Source of the DNA: a virus
Direction: 5' to 3' (one strand)
Virus record (IMG/VR): IMGVR_UViG_3300025652_000280
Span: 1-32,811 of that record
DNA: 32,811 nt
Part shown: positions 1 to 7,180 of the stretch, one piece after another
How positions within the stretch are numbered: position 1 is the first letter of the stretch
How the letters are laid out: the number at the start of each line of letters is the position of its first letter
The notes under the pieces: model-generated
Seen by the model: only the letters and a program-made list of their open reading frames with translations
Database searches by the model: none
What the model was told of the DNA's origin: nothing
Program-made: the position numbers and the translations under genes

Positions 1-92
1 CTAAACAGGAAGCTATACAGAAAGCAGTACGAGAGGGCGGCAGGGACTACCTAGATATTATGATTAAAGAAATGGAGAAACAAGGAGTATGA
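1..92 (+). CDS. C-terminal end of an unidentified protein (cut by window start)
   Basis: An open frame runs in from the left edge (first full codon at base 3) and ends at the TGA at 90-92, leaving 29 residues rich in Lys, Glu and Gln and ending KEMEKQGV. Its stop overlaps the next ATG as ATGA, the gene junction used repeatedly in this genome, which supports it as a real gene end. The fragment is too short to assign. By position in related phages the terminase or lysis region could lie upstream, but nothing in these residues shows that. Confidence 0.6.
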   Translation, partial: KQEAIQKAVREGGRDYLDIMIKEMEKQGV

Positions 93-247
93 GCGAATCA
101 ACACATGGGGGTAAGGGAGACCGCCCCAGAAAAGTAAACAAGGAGAAGTATGAGGCTAACTGGGATGCTATCTTTGGGAAGAAAAAGTTACCCACAGAGG
201 AATTGAATCCTGAATCCAAGTCAAGTAAAAAAGGTGATTCAAATTGA
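89..247 (+). CDS. Small conserved phage protein, function unknown (52 aa)
   Basis: ATG at 89 overlaps the preceding stop (ATGA), and AAGGAG at 82-87 lies just upstream, though close to the start. The product is hydrophilic and strongly basic, beginning MSESTHGGKGDRPRKVNKEK and followed by YEANWDAIFGKKK. From memory, short proteins with a GGKGDRPRxVNxxxYxxNWDxIF core occur in many tailed phages, but no function is known to me. There is no membrane segment or catalytic motif. Its stop codon lies inside the palindrome at 236-250, so the end of this gene abuts the regulatory region of the lysogeny module. Confidence 0.7.
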   Translation: MSESTHGGKGDRPRKVNKEKYEANWDAIFGKKKLPTEELNPESKSSKKGDSN

Positions 248-250
248 ATC
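236..250. promoter_or_regulatory. 15-base perfect palindrome, candidate operator
   Basis: GATTCAAATTGAATC is a perfect inverted repeat (7-base arms around one central A). It lies about 190 bases before the winged-helix regulator gene and 8 bases before a TTGATT hexamer that could be a -35 box. MarR-type dimers typically bind palindromes of this length and A+T character. That it is the operator of the protein at 440-751 is inference from position and shape. Confidence 0.4.
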
Positions 251-258
251 GATAGTTC

Positions 259-328
259 TTGATTATCCACCTGATACAACTATATACGCTAACGTAGAAA
301 CTTGACAAAGGGGTTATAATGCTATTAA
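259..328 (+). promoter_or_regulatory. Possible host sigma70-type promoter region
   Basis: Two hexamer sets are visible in the gap before the regulator gene. TTGATT (259-264) and TATATA (281-286) are 16 bases apart. TTGACA (302-307) is followed by TATTAA (323-328) after 15 bases. A perfect TATAAT (315-320) is also present, but only 7 bases after TTGACA, so those two cannot act as a pair. The host polymerase must start transcription of the regulator, integrase and phage RNA polymerase genes from about here, which makes a promoter likely; the exact start is not determined. Confidence 0.4.
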
Positions 329-391
329 GGTTTTATTGTTGTGAAATATCTTTGGGTAAGTGCCTGTGGGGATGGTACAAACTACCGAGGA

Positions 392-424
392 TTTGTATAA
401 CAAAAGCTGACTTCATTGTCAGTT
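392..424 (+). promoter_or_regulatory. Two small dyads in the regulator leader
   Basis: TTTGT-ATA-ACAAA (392-404) is a near palindrome and is followed at once by a hairpin with stem CTGAC (407-411) / GTCAG (418-422), extendable by one G-T and one A-T pair to 405-424. The hairpin ends just before the AGGAGG ribosome site of the TTG-started regulator gene. They could be a second operator or a translation-control hairpin. No function is shown. Confidence 0.3.
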
Positions 425-439
425 GGTTAGGAGGGTGTA

Positions 440-751
440 TTGTCTGGTCGAGACTTAAAAGAACACATAAGAATACTAACGGAGTTCAGAAAGATTGACC
501 CGTGGATGCATATACAGACAGTGTATGCTTTTGTAACTATCGCTCAACGTACTTTTGTTAATTCAGAAACGCTGAGGGTTATGGACGTAGGTGAGTTGAT
601 GGATACGTCCAGTGCTAGTGCAAGTAGAAACTTACGAGTGCTGGTAGATCACGATTTAATAAAACTATACGAGAATCCCGATAGACGTATTGAGAAGTAT
701 ATCGAGGTAACAAAGCGAGGCAGAGCCTTAGCAAGGAGGATAAGATTATGA
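440..751 (+). CDS. Winged-helix transcriptional regulator, MarR-like
   Basis: The product is 103 residues. The start is TTG at 440, chosen because a strong AGGAGGG ribosome site lies just upstream at 429-435 and no ATG fits. A helix-turn-helix is visible at about residues 47-72 (VGELMDTSSASASRNLRVLV), followed by DLI and a charged wing containing PDRR, then a C-terminal helix TKRGRALARRIR. This is the layout of MarR/ArsR-type winged helices, which bind palindromic operators as dimers. It sits next to integrase and attP and so probably controls lysogeny genes or integrase. No CI- or Cro-like repressor is visible elsewhere in the window. The stop overlaps the next ATG (ATGA). The family call is good, the target is inferred. 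Confidence 0.75.
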   Translation: MSGRDLKEHIRILTEFRKIDPWMHIQTVYAFVTIAQRTFVNSETLRVMDVGELMDTSSASASRNLRVLVDHDLIKLYENPDRRIEKYIEVTKRGRALARRIRL

Positions 752-840
752 CTAAGATTCTAATAGAGGTACTATCATTTTCAGCAGTGTGTATTACCTT
801 CGGATTCGTAATTAATGCTGTATTGGAGGTTTACGTATGA
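748..840 (+). CDS. 30-residue predicted membrane peptide
   Basis: This short ORF has a textbook ribosome site (AAGGAGGA at 733-740) and overlaps its upstream neighbour (ATGA, 748-751) and downstream neighbour (ATGA, 837-840), so it is translationally locked between regulator and integrase. The product MTKILIEVLS is followed by a hydrophobic run FSAVCITFGFVINAVL, consistent with one membrane-spanning helix. I recognise no family. Placement suggests co-translation with integrase; it could alternatively be a coupling leader whose main role is to pass ribosomes to int. Confidence 0.55.
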   Translation: MTKILIEVLSFSAVCITFGFVINAVLEVYV

Positions 841-1850
841 GTGTTAATCAAAGAGGTAACGGGTGGGAAGCCTATGTTACATACAAAGGGAAGAAGTTTA
901 GGCGAACTCTCTCCACTAAGGAAGATGCCACGGTACTGGAGGCAATGTGGCAAAGAGAGATAGCACAAGGGAATATGCCCACAGCTATGGAAGTTAACAG
1001 AGAGACTGGTAAGGCATCAGGGTGGACACTACGCCATGCGTTTGATCGTTGCCATGAGAACTACTGGGCTAATACAAAGAATGAACGTCAGGTTATGTTT
1101 ATTCAGAGTATTGTCTGTAAGTATTGGGGCGAGAAGTCACCCATCAACAGGATCAGCACTACTACAGTGTTTGACTGGATAAGATGGATGCGAGAGAACC
1201 AAGGTTATGCTCCATCAACTGTTAACAGGCACATATCTTGTCTTAAAAAGTGTTTAGATAATGCAGTGGATGAAGGCGCACTAACTACAGTACCGAAGTT
1301 TAAACGCCAGAGCGAGAAAGGTAGGGAACGTATTGAATACTTCTCTAAGGACGAAGAGAATGCCATTCTAAGCGAGTTTGACAGGTTAGGTGAAGATTAC
1401 CTACGTGACTATGCTATCGTGGCAGTAGACACAGGTATGAGGGCAGGAGAGGTGTTGAAGATTGATGGAGATAATCTTATCAAGCTACAACAAACGAGGT
1501 CTGATGGTTCTCAGATGTATGGTGCTTACATACCAGACAGAAAGAACGGTGAACCACTACTGATGCCTATAACTAAAAGAGTAGAGGAGGTACTACGCAA
1601 ACGTAAGACTTTTAACGATCCATTGTACAAGCACAGACTTGCTTGGGACAGGGTGAGAGATTACTTAGGTCTTACTAATAAGTGCTGGCACACTTGGAGA
1701 CATACGACAGCAACAAGACTAACAGAGAAGGGTTGGGACACTGCTAACATCATGCGTTACATGGGTCATAAAAATATTGCAACCACTCTCAAGTATGCTA
1801 AATGGGATACGTCAACTATGGTTGGTGGGTCTAATTTACTTGAAGATTAG
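837..1850 (+). CDS. int: Tyrosine-family site-specific integrase
   Basis: This 337-residue protein has the full tyrosine recombinase catalytic set: Arg202 in DTGMRAGEVL, Lys236 in DRKNGEP, His285-x-x-Arg288 in HTWRHT, His311 in MGHKNIATT, and nucleophile Tyr320 in LKYAKW. The N-terminal 60 residues (GNGWEAYVTYKGKKFRRTL) resemble an arm-site-binding AP2-type domain, followed by a SAM-like core-binding domain at about 65-160. It would integrate the phage at a host attB using the core at 1924-1961 just downstream. GGAGG at 825-829 sets the start at 837. Integrases placed before the RNA polymerase gene with attP following are known in marine T7-like phages such as P-SSP7 and some pelagiphages. 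Confidence 0.95.
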   Translation: MSVNQRGNGWEAYVTYKGKKFRRTLSTKEDATVLEAMWQREIAQGNMPTAMEVNRETGKASGWTLRHAFDRCHENYWANTKNERQVMFIQSIVCKYWGEKSPINRISTTTVFDWIRWMRENQGYAPSTVNRHISCLKKCLDNAVDEGALTTVPKFKRQSEKGRERIEYFSKDEENAILSEFDRLGEDYLRDYAIVAVDTGMRAGEVLKIDGDNLIKLQQTRSDGSQMYGAYIPDRKNGEPLLMPITKRVEEVLRKRKTFNDPLYKHRLAWDRVRDYLGLTNKCWHTWRHTTATRLTEKGWDTANIMRYMGHKNIATTLKYAKWDTSTMVGGSNLLED

Positions 1851-1853
1851 CTT

Positions 1854-1879
1854 GTGTCCTTAAGTGTCCTAAAGTGTCC
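1854..1879 (+). repeat. Three 10-base-phased GTGTCC repeats, probable integrase arm sites
   Basis: GTGTCC occurs at 1854, 1864 and 1874, exactly one helical turn apart, in the context (A)AGTGTCCTAA. They begin 4 bases after the int stop and end 45 bases before the tRNA-like core. A fourth GTGTCC is at 2090, on the other side of the core. Short direct repeats flanking attP are the usual arm-type sites of lambda-type integrases; this assignment is inferred from spacing and location. Confidence 0.5.
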
Positions 1880-1923
1880 GAAGTGGCGTGTTAAAGATTT
1901 CAAGAATGGCTCAAAACCTAGAT

Positions 1924-1961
<38 letters not shown>

Positions 1962-2109
1962 GCCCATGAAACCTTATCACGCCACCGTAACAAGATTAGA
2001 ATATATATTGTAATGTATACCACAATCCACATAATCCTTTGCTCCGCTATCGTAGGTAGTTATGAGTAAAGCCACAGTAAAGCTGATACGTGTCCCAAAA
2101 GGAGGCAAC

Positions 2110-2892
2110 ATGGCAACATTGGATGAACAAATAGCGTTGGAGTATCAGATGGTGCAGTCAGGCATCGACAGGTACGACAAACAACTAACGGATTTATTGG
2201 AGAAAGATTTAGGGTCAAAGACAAAGCATGGACGCACGATTATTAAAGGGATACTTGACCCAGTACAGGAACGTATTGAACAACATTGCGCTAAGGATCA
2301 GCGTAGGAATAAGAGCATATCAAAGAACCTACTCAAGAGTATGGATGCAGGGAAGGTAGCCTACTTGTCCTTGATATGTTTAATAGACAGCCTTGCAACT
2401 AACAGTACATTGTTAAAGGTAGCAAGGGGCATTGGTATACAAATTGAAACACAGAAAAGATTAGACACTTGGTTGAGCTTAGACAAGGAAGTAGCAACCA
2501 ACATGATTAGGGAAGCTAACAAGAAGTCTGATAAAGGTTTTGACCACAAGCGTCACGGTCTTGATCACAAGATAAATACTGATGACTTAGATATACCTAC
2601 ATGGTCATCGAATGAGAGAATTAACGTAGGTATAAAACTGATTGATATAATCATAGAGACAACTGGCATTGTTAAACTTGAGAAGAAGATACAAAAGCGT
2701 AAGACGGTTTACCATGTAATACCTACACAAGAAACTCAGGATTGGATTAAAGCCTTTAACGAGACAAACAGTGTAGCATTGCCACGTTATTGTCCATGTA
2801 TTATCGAGCCTAAAGATTGGGAAGGTTTCTGGGGTGGTGGTTACTACTCTGAACATATTAATAAACTACCATTTGTGAGGGTTCACGCATGA
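2110..2892 (+). CDS. T7-like RNA polymerase, N-terminal subunit (split gene)
   Basis: This 260-residue protein corresponds to the N-terminal domain of single-subunit phage RNA polymerases, which binds promoter DNA and forms the RNA exit region. The start at 2110 is preferred over the in-frame ATG at 2062 because AAGGAGG lies just upstream and MATLDEQIALEYQMV matches typical family N-termini. The last 35 residues (EPKDWEGFWGGGYYS...LPFVRVHA) align with T7 PKPWTGITGGGYW...LALVRTHS, ending at about T7 residue 301. The frame then stops at TGA 2890-2892, which overlaps the ATG of the catalytic part. In T7 this is one 883-residue chain. It is either a genuine two-subunit enzyme or a one-base error at the junction. 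Confidence 0.85.
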   Translation: MATLDEQIALEYQMVQSGIDRYDKQLTDLLEKDLGSKTKHGRTIIKGILDPVQERIEQHCAKDQRRNKSISKNLLKSMDAGKVAYLSLICLIDSLATNSTLLKVARGIGIQIETQKRLDTWLSLDKEVATNMIREANKKSDKGFDHKRHGLDHKINTDDLDIPTWSSNERINVGIKLIDIIIETTGIVKLEKKIQKRKTVYHVIPTQETQDWIKAFNETNSVALPRYCPCIIEPKDWEGFWGGGYYSEHINKLPFVRVHA

Positions 2893-4547
2893 GGCAAACA
2901 GCACAAGATTATATTAACGAGCTAGAGAAGTGTGATTTAGGACTAGAGTATCAATGTGTAAATGCTTTGCAGAAAACACCTTGGCGTATCAATGAGTTTG
3001 TTGTCGATACGTTAAGACTATGTTGGGACAGTGGACAGGAATGGGAAGGTTTACCACCAAGGGACAACTTATCTTTACCTAAGTACCCGTTTAGTAAAGA
3101 GCCTAAGTATCTCAACGAGGAAGAGACACTAAAGTTTAAGATATTCAAATCAGAACGTAACAAGATACACAGCTACAACAATAAGTCTATGTCCAAACGG
3201 ATACAGATAGAAAGAACCATCCAGCTTGCAGAGCAGTATAAGGATATAGAGAAGCTCTGGTATGTGTGGCAGTTAGATTTCAGGGGACGTAAGTATCCTG
3301 TAGAGTCTTTCTTGTCTCCACAGAATGCTGATTACAGTAAAGCACTATTAGAGTTTGCTAACCCAGCTACTATCACGAATGACGAAGAAGCTAAGTGGCT
3401 GGCAATACATGGTGCTAATGTATTTGGAGTAGATAAAGTAAGTTTAGAAGATCGAGAGATGTGGGCGTACATGAACGTAGAGAACGCTGTCGGTGTTTAC
3501 AACGACCCTTTAACTAACAAATGGTGGCAGGAAGCAGACAAACCTTGGCAAGCACTTGCATGGTGTTATGAGTGGGCGTTATACAACAACGCTAGACAGT
3601 TTGGTGAGCATTTCGAGACAAGGCTACCCTGTGCTAGTGATGGATCGTGTAACGGCTTACAGCACCTGTCAGCTATGCTCAGGGATGAGGAGGGTGGTAG
3701 AGCAGTTAACTTACTACCAAGTGCAACACCTCAAGACATTTATACGGACGTAGCAAAGAGAACAACGGAATTGTTACAACAAGAGAACACAGTGTTAGCA
3801 ACGGAATTGCTTAACATTGGAGTGTGTAGAAAGATATGTAAGAGACCTGTGATGATTGTACCCTACTCAGGGACACAACACAGTTGTAGAGACTACATCC
3901 TTGAAGCACTTGAAGATAAATGCAAGGGTAAAAATCCTTGGGGAGATGATTTCTGGAAGGCGGCAACATACTTAGCTAAGTTTGTATGGCAAGCCATCAA
4001 CGAGGTTATTATCTCAGCGCATACGGTAATGGACTACATTAAAAGTATTGCAAAGTTATACAGCAAACAGGATAAACCGTTTGAGTGGGTTACACCTACA
4101 GGGCTGTTAGTAAGACAGGCTTATAGCAACACAAAGAAACTACGCATTGATACACACCTGTGTGGTTCTACAGTGAAGCTGAATTACAGAAAGCCTATAG
4201 AGAACTCCATTGACTCACGTAAGAGTGTGTCAGGTAGCTCTCCAAACTTCACTCACTCACTTGATGCCGCAGCTCTTACGCTTACGGTTGATAAATGTTT
4301 GAAGGAAGGGATTACAGACTTTGCTATGGTACATGACAGTTATGGCACACACAGTCCCAACATGGTGAAACTTAACGATAAGTTAAGAGAAGCTTTTGTT
4401 GAGATGTATAGAGACAATGATGTCTTGTACAATCTCTACGCTTACGCAGTAACATCGCTGAAGGAGGGAACAGAAATACCTGAACCCCCAGCAAGAGGTT
4501 GTTTGAACATTGAGGAGGTACTGAATAGTGATTACTTTTTTGCGTGA
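2889..4547 (+). CDS. T7-like RNA polymerase, catalytic subunit (split gene)
   Basis: This 552-residue protein covers T7 RNA polymerase from about residue 302 to the C-terminus. Conserved landmarks are Arg132/Arg134 in DFRGRKYPV, Asp251 in SDGSCNGLQHLSAM (T7 Asp537), Lys318 and Tyr326 in CKRPVMIVPYSG (T7 Lys631, Tyr639), Asp483 in VHDSYGT (T7 Asp812), and a C-terminal FFA like the T7 FAFA foot. The specificity-loop region (about 425-455) differs from T7, as expected for a different promoter. The start ATG overlaps the upstream stop, with GAGGG at 2877-2881 seven bases before it. It lacks the N-terminal domain, which the preceding gene supplies. It should transcribe the replication and virion genes from the 19-base repeats. 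Confidence 0.9.
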   Translation: MRQTAQDYINELEKCDLGLEYQCVNALQKTPWRINEFVVDTLRLCWDSGQEWEGLPPRDNLSLPKYPFSKEPKYLNEEETLKFKIFKSERNKIHSYNNKSMSKRIQIERTIQLAEQYKDIEKLWYVWQLDFRGRKYPVESFLSPQNADYSKALLEFANPATITNDEEAKWLAIHGANVFGVDKVSLEDREMWAYMNVENAVGVYNDPLTNKWWQEADKPWQALAWCYEWALYNNARQFGEHFETRLPCASDGSCNGLQHLSAMLRDEEGGRAVNLLPSATPQDIYTDVAKRTTELLQQENTVLATELLNIGVCRKICKRPVMIVPYSGTQHSCRDYILEALEDKCKGKNPWGDDFWKAATYLAKFVWQAINEVIISAHTVMDYIKSIAKLYSKQDKPFEWVTPTGLLVRQAYSNTKKLRIDTHLCGSTVKLNYRKPIENSIDSRKSVSGSSPNFTHSLDAAALTLTVDKCLKEGITDFAMVHDSYGTHSPNMVKLNDKLREAFVEMYRDNDVLYNLYAYAVTSLKEGTEIPEPPARGCLNIEEVLNSDYFFA

Positions 4548-4549
4548 TT

Positions 4550-4568
4550 CTCTATTCCCCCCCTATAG
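4550..4568 (+). promoter_or_regulatory. Candidate phage RNA polymerase promoter, copy 1
   Basis: CTCTATTCCCCCCCTATAG occurs here and, identically, at 12759-12777, and I see no other copy in the window. Both copies lie in gaps at functional borders, here between the RNA polymerase and replication genes. The TATAG end matches the -4 to +1 part of T7, SP6 and K11 promoters, so transcription would start at G4568. That the phage polymerase recognises it is inference. Confidence 0.8.
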
Positions 4569-4608
4569 CAACACGACACTAAACATTAACTTATAGGATA
4601 TAAAATAT

Positions 4609-5226
4609 ATGGCGAAGAACATTTTAGTATTAGAAGGGAAAGCAGCTTGGGCAAAGGTATTTGAACCTGATACAAAGTTCAACCCTCTGGGTGACTACAG
4701 TATTAATTTACAGATGCCCGAAGCAGATGCCGCAACTATGTGTGAGAAATTAGAAGGACTGATTCAAGAGACTTTTAAGAAAGCAGTAAAAGAAAAACCA
4801 CCTCTTAAGAACTCTCTGACCACACAAGATGTTATGTCAGTAGTATATGACAGAGAGACGGGAGACCCTACAGGAGATGTAGAGTTTAAATTTAAACTGA
4901 AAGCTAAAGTCCAGAAAAGAGATGGTAGTTGGTATGAGCAAGAGCCAGCAGTGCTTGATGCTAAGAAAACACCACTCACAGGTGATACACTGATTGGTAA
5001 TGGTTCAAAGGTTAAGGTAGCATTCGAGCCTATCCCTTACGTCATGCAATCAACCAAGAAGGTGGGTGTGTCTCTACGACTGAAAGCAGTACAGGTAATA
5101 GATTTAGTTGAGTATGGTAACTCAGCTTCAAGTGTGTTCGATGAAGAAGACGGCTTCATAGCCCCCTCCGCTAATGCCGAAACTTCATCAACAACCGAGG
5201 TCTTTGCAGATGCCGCTGACTTCTAG
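4609..5226 (+). CDS. Single-stranded DNA-binding protein (T7 gp2.5-like)
   Basis: The product is 205 residues, close to T7 gp2.5 (232). It is the first gene after the candidate phage promoter and has the family position between RNA polymerase and endonuclease I. The C-terminus is acidic and ends in phenylalanine (VFADAADF), matching the acidic tail with terminal Phe that gp2.5 uses to contact DNA polymerase and helicase. The body has a beta-rich pattern with KFNPLGDYSINLQMP and KVKVAFEPIPYVMQ compatible with an OB fold. It would coat single strands during replication and recombination. The last 17 bases overlap the endonuclease gene. The ribosome site is weak (AGGA at 4597-4600). Confidence 0.85.
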   Translation: MAKNILVLEGKAAWAKVFEPDTKFNPLGDYSINLQMPEADAATMCEKLEGLIQETFKKAVKEKPPLKNSLTTQDVMSVVYDRETGDPTGDVEFKFKLKAKVQKRDGSWYEQEPAVLDAKKTPLTGDTLIGNGSKVKVAFEPIPYVMQSTKKVGVSLRLKAVQVIDLVEYGNSASSVFDEEDGFIAPSANAETSSTTEVFADAADF

Positions 5227-5581
5227 ATCGACCCTAGAAGAACGTGTGCAAGCAGACCTCGACTACCGTGGGATAGCTTATGAGTATGAACCTTGTAAGC
5301 TACCCTACACGGTAACTAGAAACTACATACCTGATCTTAGGATTGGAGATATATATGTCGAGGTTAAGGGATACTTCCGTGCAGAAGCACAGCGCAAGAT
5401 GCGTAACATGAAGGAACAACACCCAGAGCTAGACATACGATTCTTATTTCAACGAAACAACAGCCCAGTACAAGGAGCAAAGAAACGCAAGGACGGTTCT
5501 AAGATGACTTGTGCAGAGTGGGCAGAGAAACATAACTTCACCTACGCAGAGGGGATGATCCCTGATGATTGGTTTAACTAG
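5210..5581 (+). CDS. Endonuclease I, Holliday junction resolvase (T7 gp3-like)
   Basis: The 123-residue product has the PD-(D/E)XK active site of T7 endonuclease I: Asp42 in YIPDLRIG, then Glu51 and Lys53 in VEVKGYF, followed by EQHPELDIRFLF, which is nearly the same in T7 (T7 residues Asp55, Glu65, Lys67). The enzyme cuts branched DNA and helps break down host DNA. Start 5210 is chosen over the upstream in-frame ATG at 5174 because GAGG sits at 5197-5200 and the upstream extension is only the ssDNA-binding gene read in another frame. It overlaps that gene by 17 bases. Confidence 0.9.
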   Translation: MPLTSRSTLEERVQADLDYRGIAYEYEPCKLPYTVTRNYIPDLRIGDIYVEVKGYFRAEAQRKMRNMKEQHPELDIRFLFQRNNSPVQGAKKRKDGSKMTCAEWAEKHNFTYAEGMIPDDWFN

Positions 5582-5590
5582 GAGATAGTG

Positions 5591-7159
5591 ATGGAAAATC
5601 AGGAGAGTGAATTTGTAATGCACACTCCTTGTAGTAAGTGTGGATCATCAGATGCAAACAGCTTGTACTCTGATGGTCACACCTACTGCTTTAATTGTAA
5701 ACACTATGGGCAATCCCAAGAGGAGGTCAGATTGGTAGAGAACGCAGTAAAAGATACGATATTCAAAACAGGGTCTTATCAACCGTTGGTTAAAAGAAAC
5801 CTATCGGAAAAGACCACTAGGTTTTGGGATTATCAGGTAGCAGAAGGAATGCACATAGCAAACTTCAAGGATGCTGATGGCAACACAGTAGCACAGAAGC
5901 TACGATATCCTGATAAAACTTTTGCTGTAGTAGGTGACTTAAAGAAAGCTGTGTTGTTTGGACAGAACCTGTGGCGAGATGGTGGTAAGAGTTGTGTCGT
6001 TGTGGAGGGTGAGCTAGATGCTCTCTCCATGTCACAAGCCTTTGATAACAAGTGGGCAGTAGTATCCATCAAGACAGGAGCGGCAGGAGCTAAGAAGGAC
6101 ATACAGAAAGCTATAGAGTGGTTAGAGAAGTTTGACTCAGTAGTCTTTATGTTCGATCAGGATGATGTGGGTAAGGCGGCAGCATTAGAGTGTGCAGGTA
6201 TGTTGTCTCCACGTAAAGCTAAGATTGCTAAACTCCCACTCAAGGATGCGAGTGAGATGATACAGGCAGGGAGACAGTCAGAACTTATTGATGCGTTTTG
6301 GGGGGCAAAAGAGTTTGCACCTGATGGCATCATCAACGGTGAAGATTTGTGGGAAGCAGTATCAACAGAGAAGGAAGTACACACAGTACCTTATCCTTAT
6401 CAAGGACTTAACAACAAGATAGGCGGTTGCCGCTTAGGTGAAATTGTAACTGTAACGGCTGGTTCAGGTTTAGGTAAGTCACAGCTCACAAGAGAGTTTG
6501 CTTACCACCTTCTTAATGAAGGAGCTACGATAGGATATGTAGCACTCGAAGAATCTAGCAAACGTACAGCACAGGGACTTATGTCCTTACACCTAGGTAA
6601 GCCAGTACATCTTGAAGAAGTCCCGACAGAAGAGCTTAGAGAAGCCTTTGATGCGACTCTTGGTACAGGGCGTGTGTTTATGTATGACCATTGGGGATCG
6701 ACAGAGAGTGACAACCTCCTCGCTAAGATCAGATACCTAGCAAGAGGGTGTGGTTGCCAGTACATTATACTGGATCACATTAGTATTGTTGTGTCAGGTA
6801 TCGAAGGCGGAGATGAGAGACGAATCATTGATAACATGATGACCAACTTGCGGTCACTAACCGAAGAATTAAATATCGGATTGATTGTTGTATCTCATTT
6901 ACGTAGACCAAGTGGTGATAAAGGACACGAAGAAGGGCAAGTAACATCGCTCTCACAGCTTCGAGGTTCAGCAGCTATCGCTCAACTAAGTGACATAGTA
7001 ATAGGCTTAGAACGTAACCAGCAGGACGCTGAGACTTCTAATGTAACAACCGTCCGTATCTTAAAGAACAGATGGTCAGGTGATACAGGTGTAGCAGGAC
7101 AGCTTCACTACTCCACCACAACAGGTCGTATGTCAGAGGAATTTGATGTACCTTTTTAA
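5591..7159 (+). CDS. DNA primase/helicase (T7 gp4-like)
   Basis: This is a 522-residue bifunctional replication protein. An N-terminal zinc motif is formed by Cys14, Cys17, Cys33 and Cys36 (CSKCG...CFNC). A TOPRIM primase domain follows with VVVEGELDALSM and VFMFDQDDVGKAA. The C-terminal RecA-type helicase has Walker A GSGLGKSQL, Walker B YIILDHIS, and the H4 region SQLRGSAAIAQLSDIVIGLE. It would unwind DNA 5' to 3' as a ring and lay down RNA primers. ATG 5591 is preferred over GTG 5588 because AGGAG at 5580-5584 is then 6 bases away. Whether a short form without the zinc domain is made, as in T7, cannot be seen. Confidence 0.95.
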   Translation: MENQESEFVMHTPCSKCGSSDANSLYSDGHTYCFNCKHYGQSQEEVRLVENAVKDTIFKTGSYQPLVKRNLSEKTTRFWDYQVAEGMHIANFKDADGNTVAQKLRYPDKTFAVVGDLKKAVLFGQNLWRDGGKSCVVVEGELDALSMSQAFDNKWAVVSIKTGAAGAKKDIQKAIEWLEKFDSVVFMFDQDDVGKAAALECAGMLSPRKAKIAKLPLKDASEMIQAGRQSELIDAFWGAKEFAPDGIINGEDLWEAVSTEKEVHTVPYPYQGLNNKIGGCRLGEIVTVTAGSGLGKSQLTREFAYHLLNEGATIGYVALEESSKRTAQGLMSLHLGKPVHLEEVPTEELREAFDATLGTGRVFMYDHWGSTESDNLLAKIRYLARGCGCQYIILDHISIVVSGIEGGDERRIIDNMMTNLRSLTEELNIGLIVVSHLRRPSGDKGHEEGQVTSLSQLRGSAAIAQLSDIVIGLERNQQDAETSNVTTVRILKNRWSGDTGVAGQLHYSTTTGRMSEEFDVPF

Positions 7160-7180
7160 TCACTCCAGCGAGAGGATCGT

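Noticed and set aside
64-279. Minus-strand 71-residue ORF
   Set aside because: It overlaps two plausible + strand genes and the regulatory region, has no ribosome site, and its hydrophobic composition is what the reverse strand of Lys/Glu-rich codons produces.
302-320. Consensus promoter TTGACA plus TATAAT
   Set aside because: The two hexamers are perfect but only 7 bases apart, far short of the 16-18 needed. They may belong to different promoters; I did not count them as a pair.
2062-2109. Longer N-terminus for the RNA polymerase first subunit (ATG at 2062)
   Set aside because: The ATG at 2110 has a strong AGGAGG and begins with typical family sequence; the 16 extra residues have only a weak ribosome site.
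2880-2895. Programmed -1 frameshift joining the two polymerase ORFs
   Set aside because: A -1 shift would give an in-frame fusion, but there is no slippery heptamer at the junction. The ATGA overlap with its own ribosome site explains the second ORF better.
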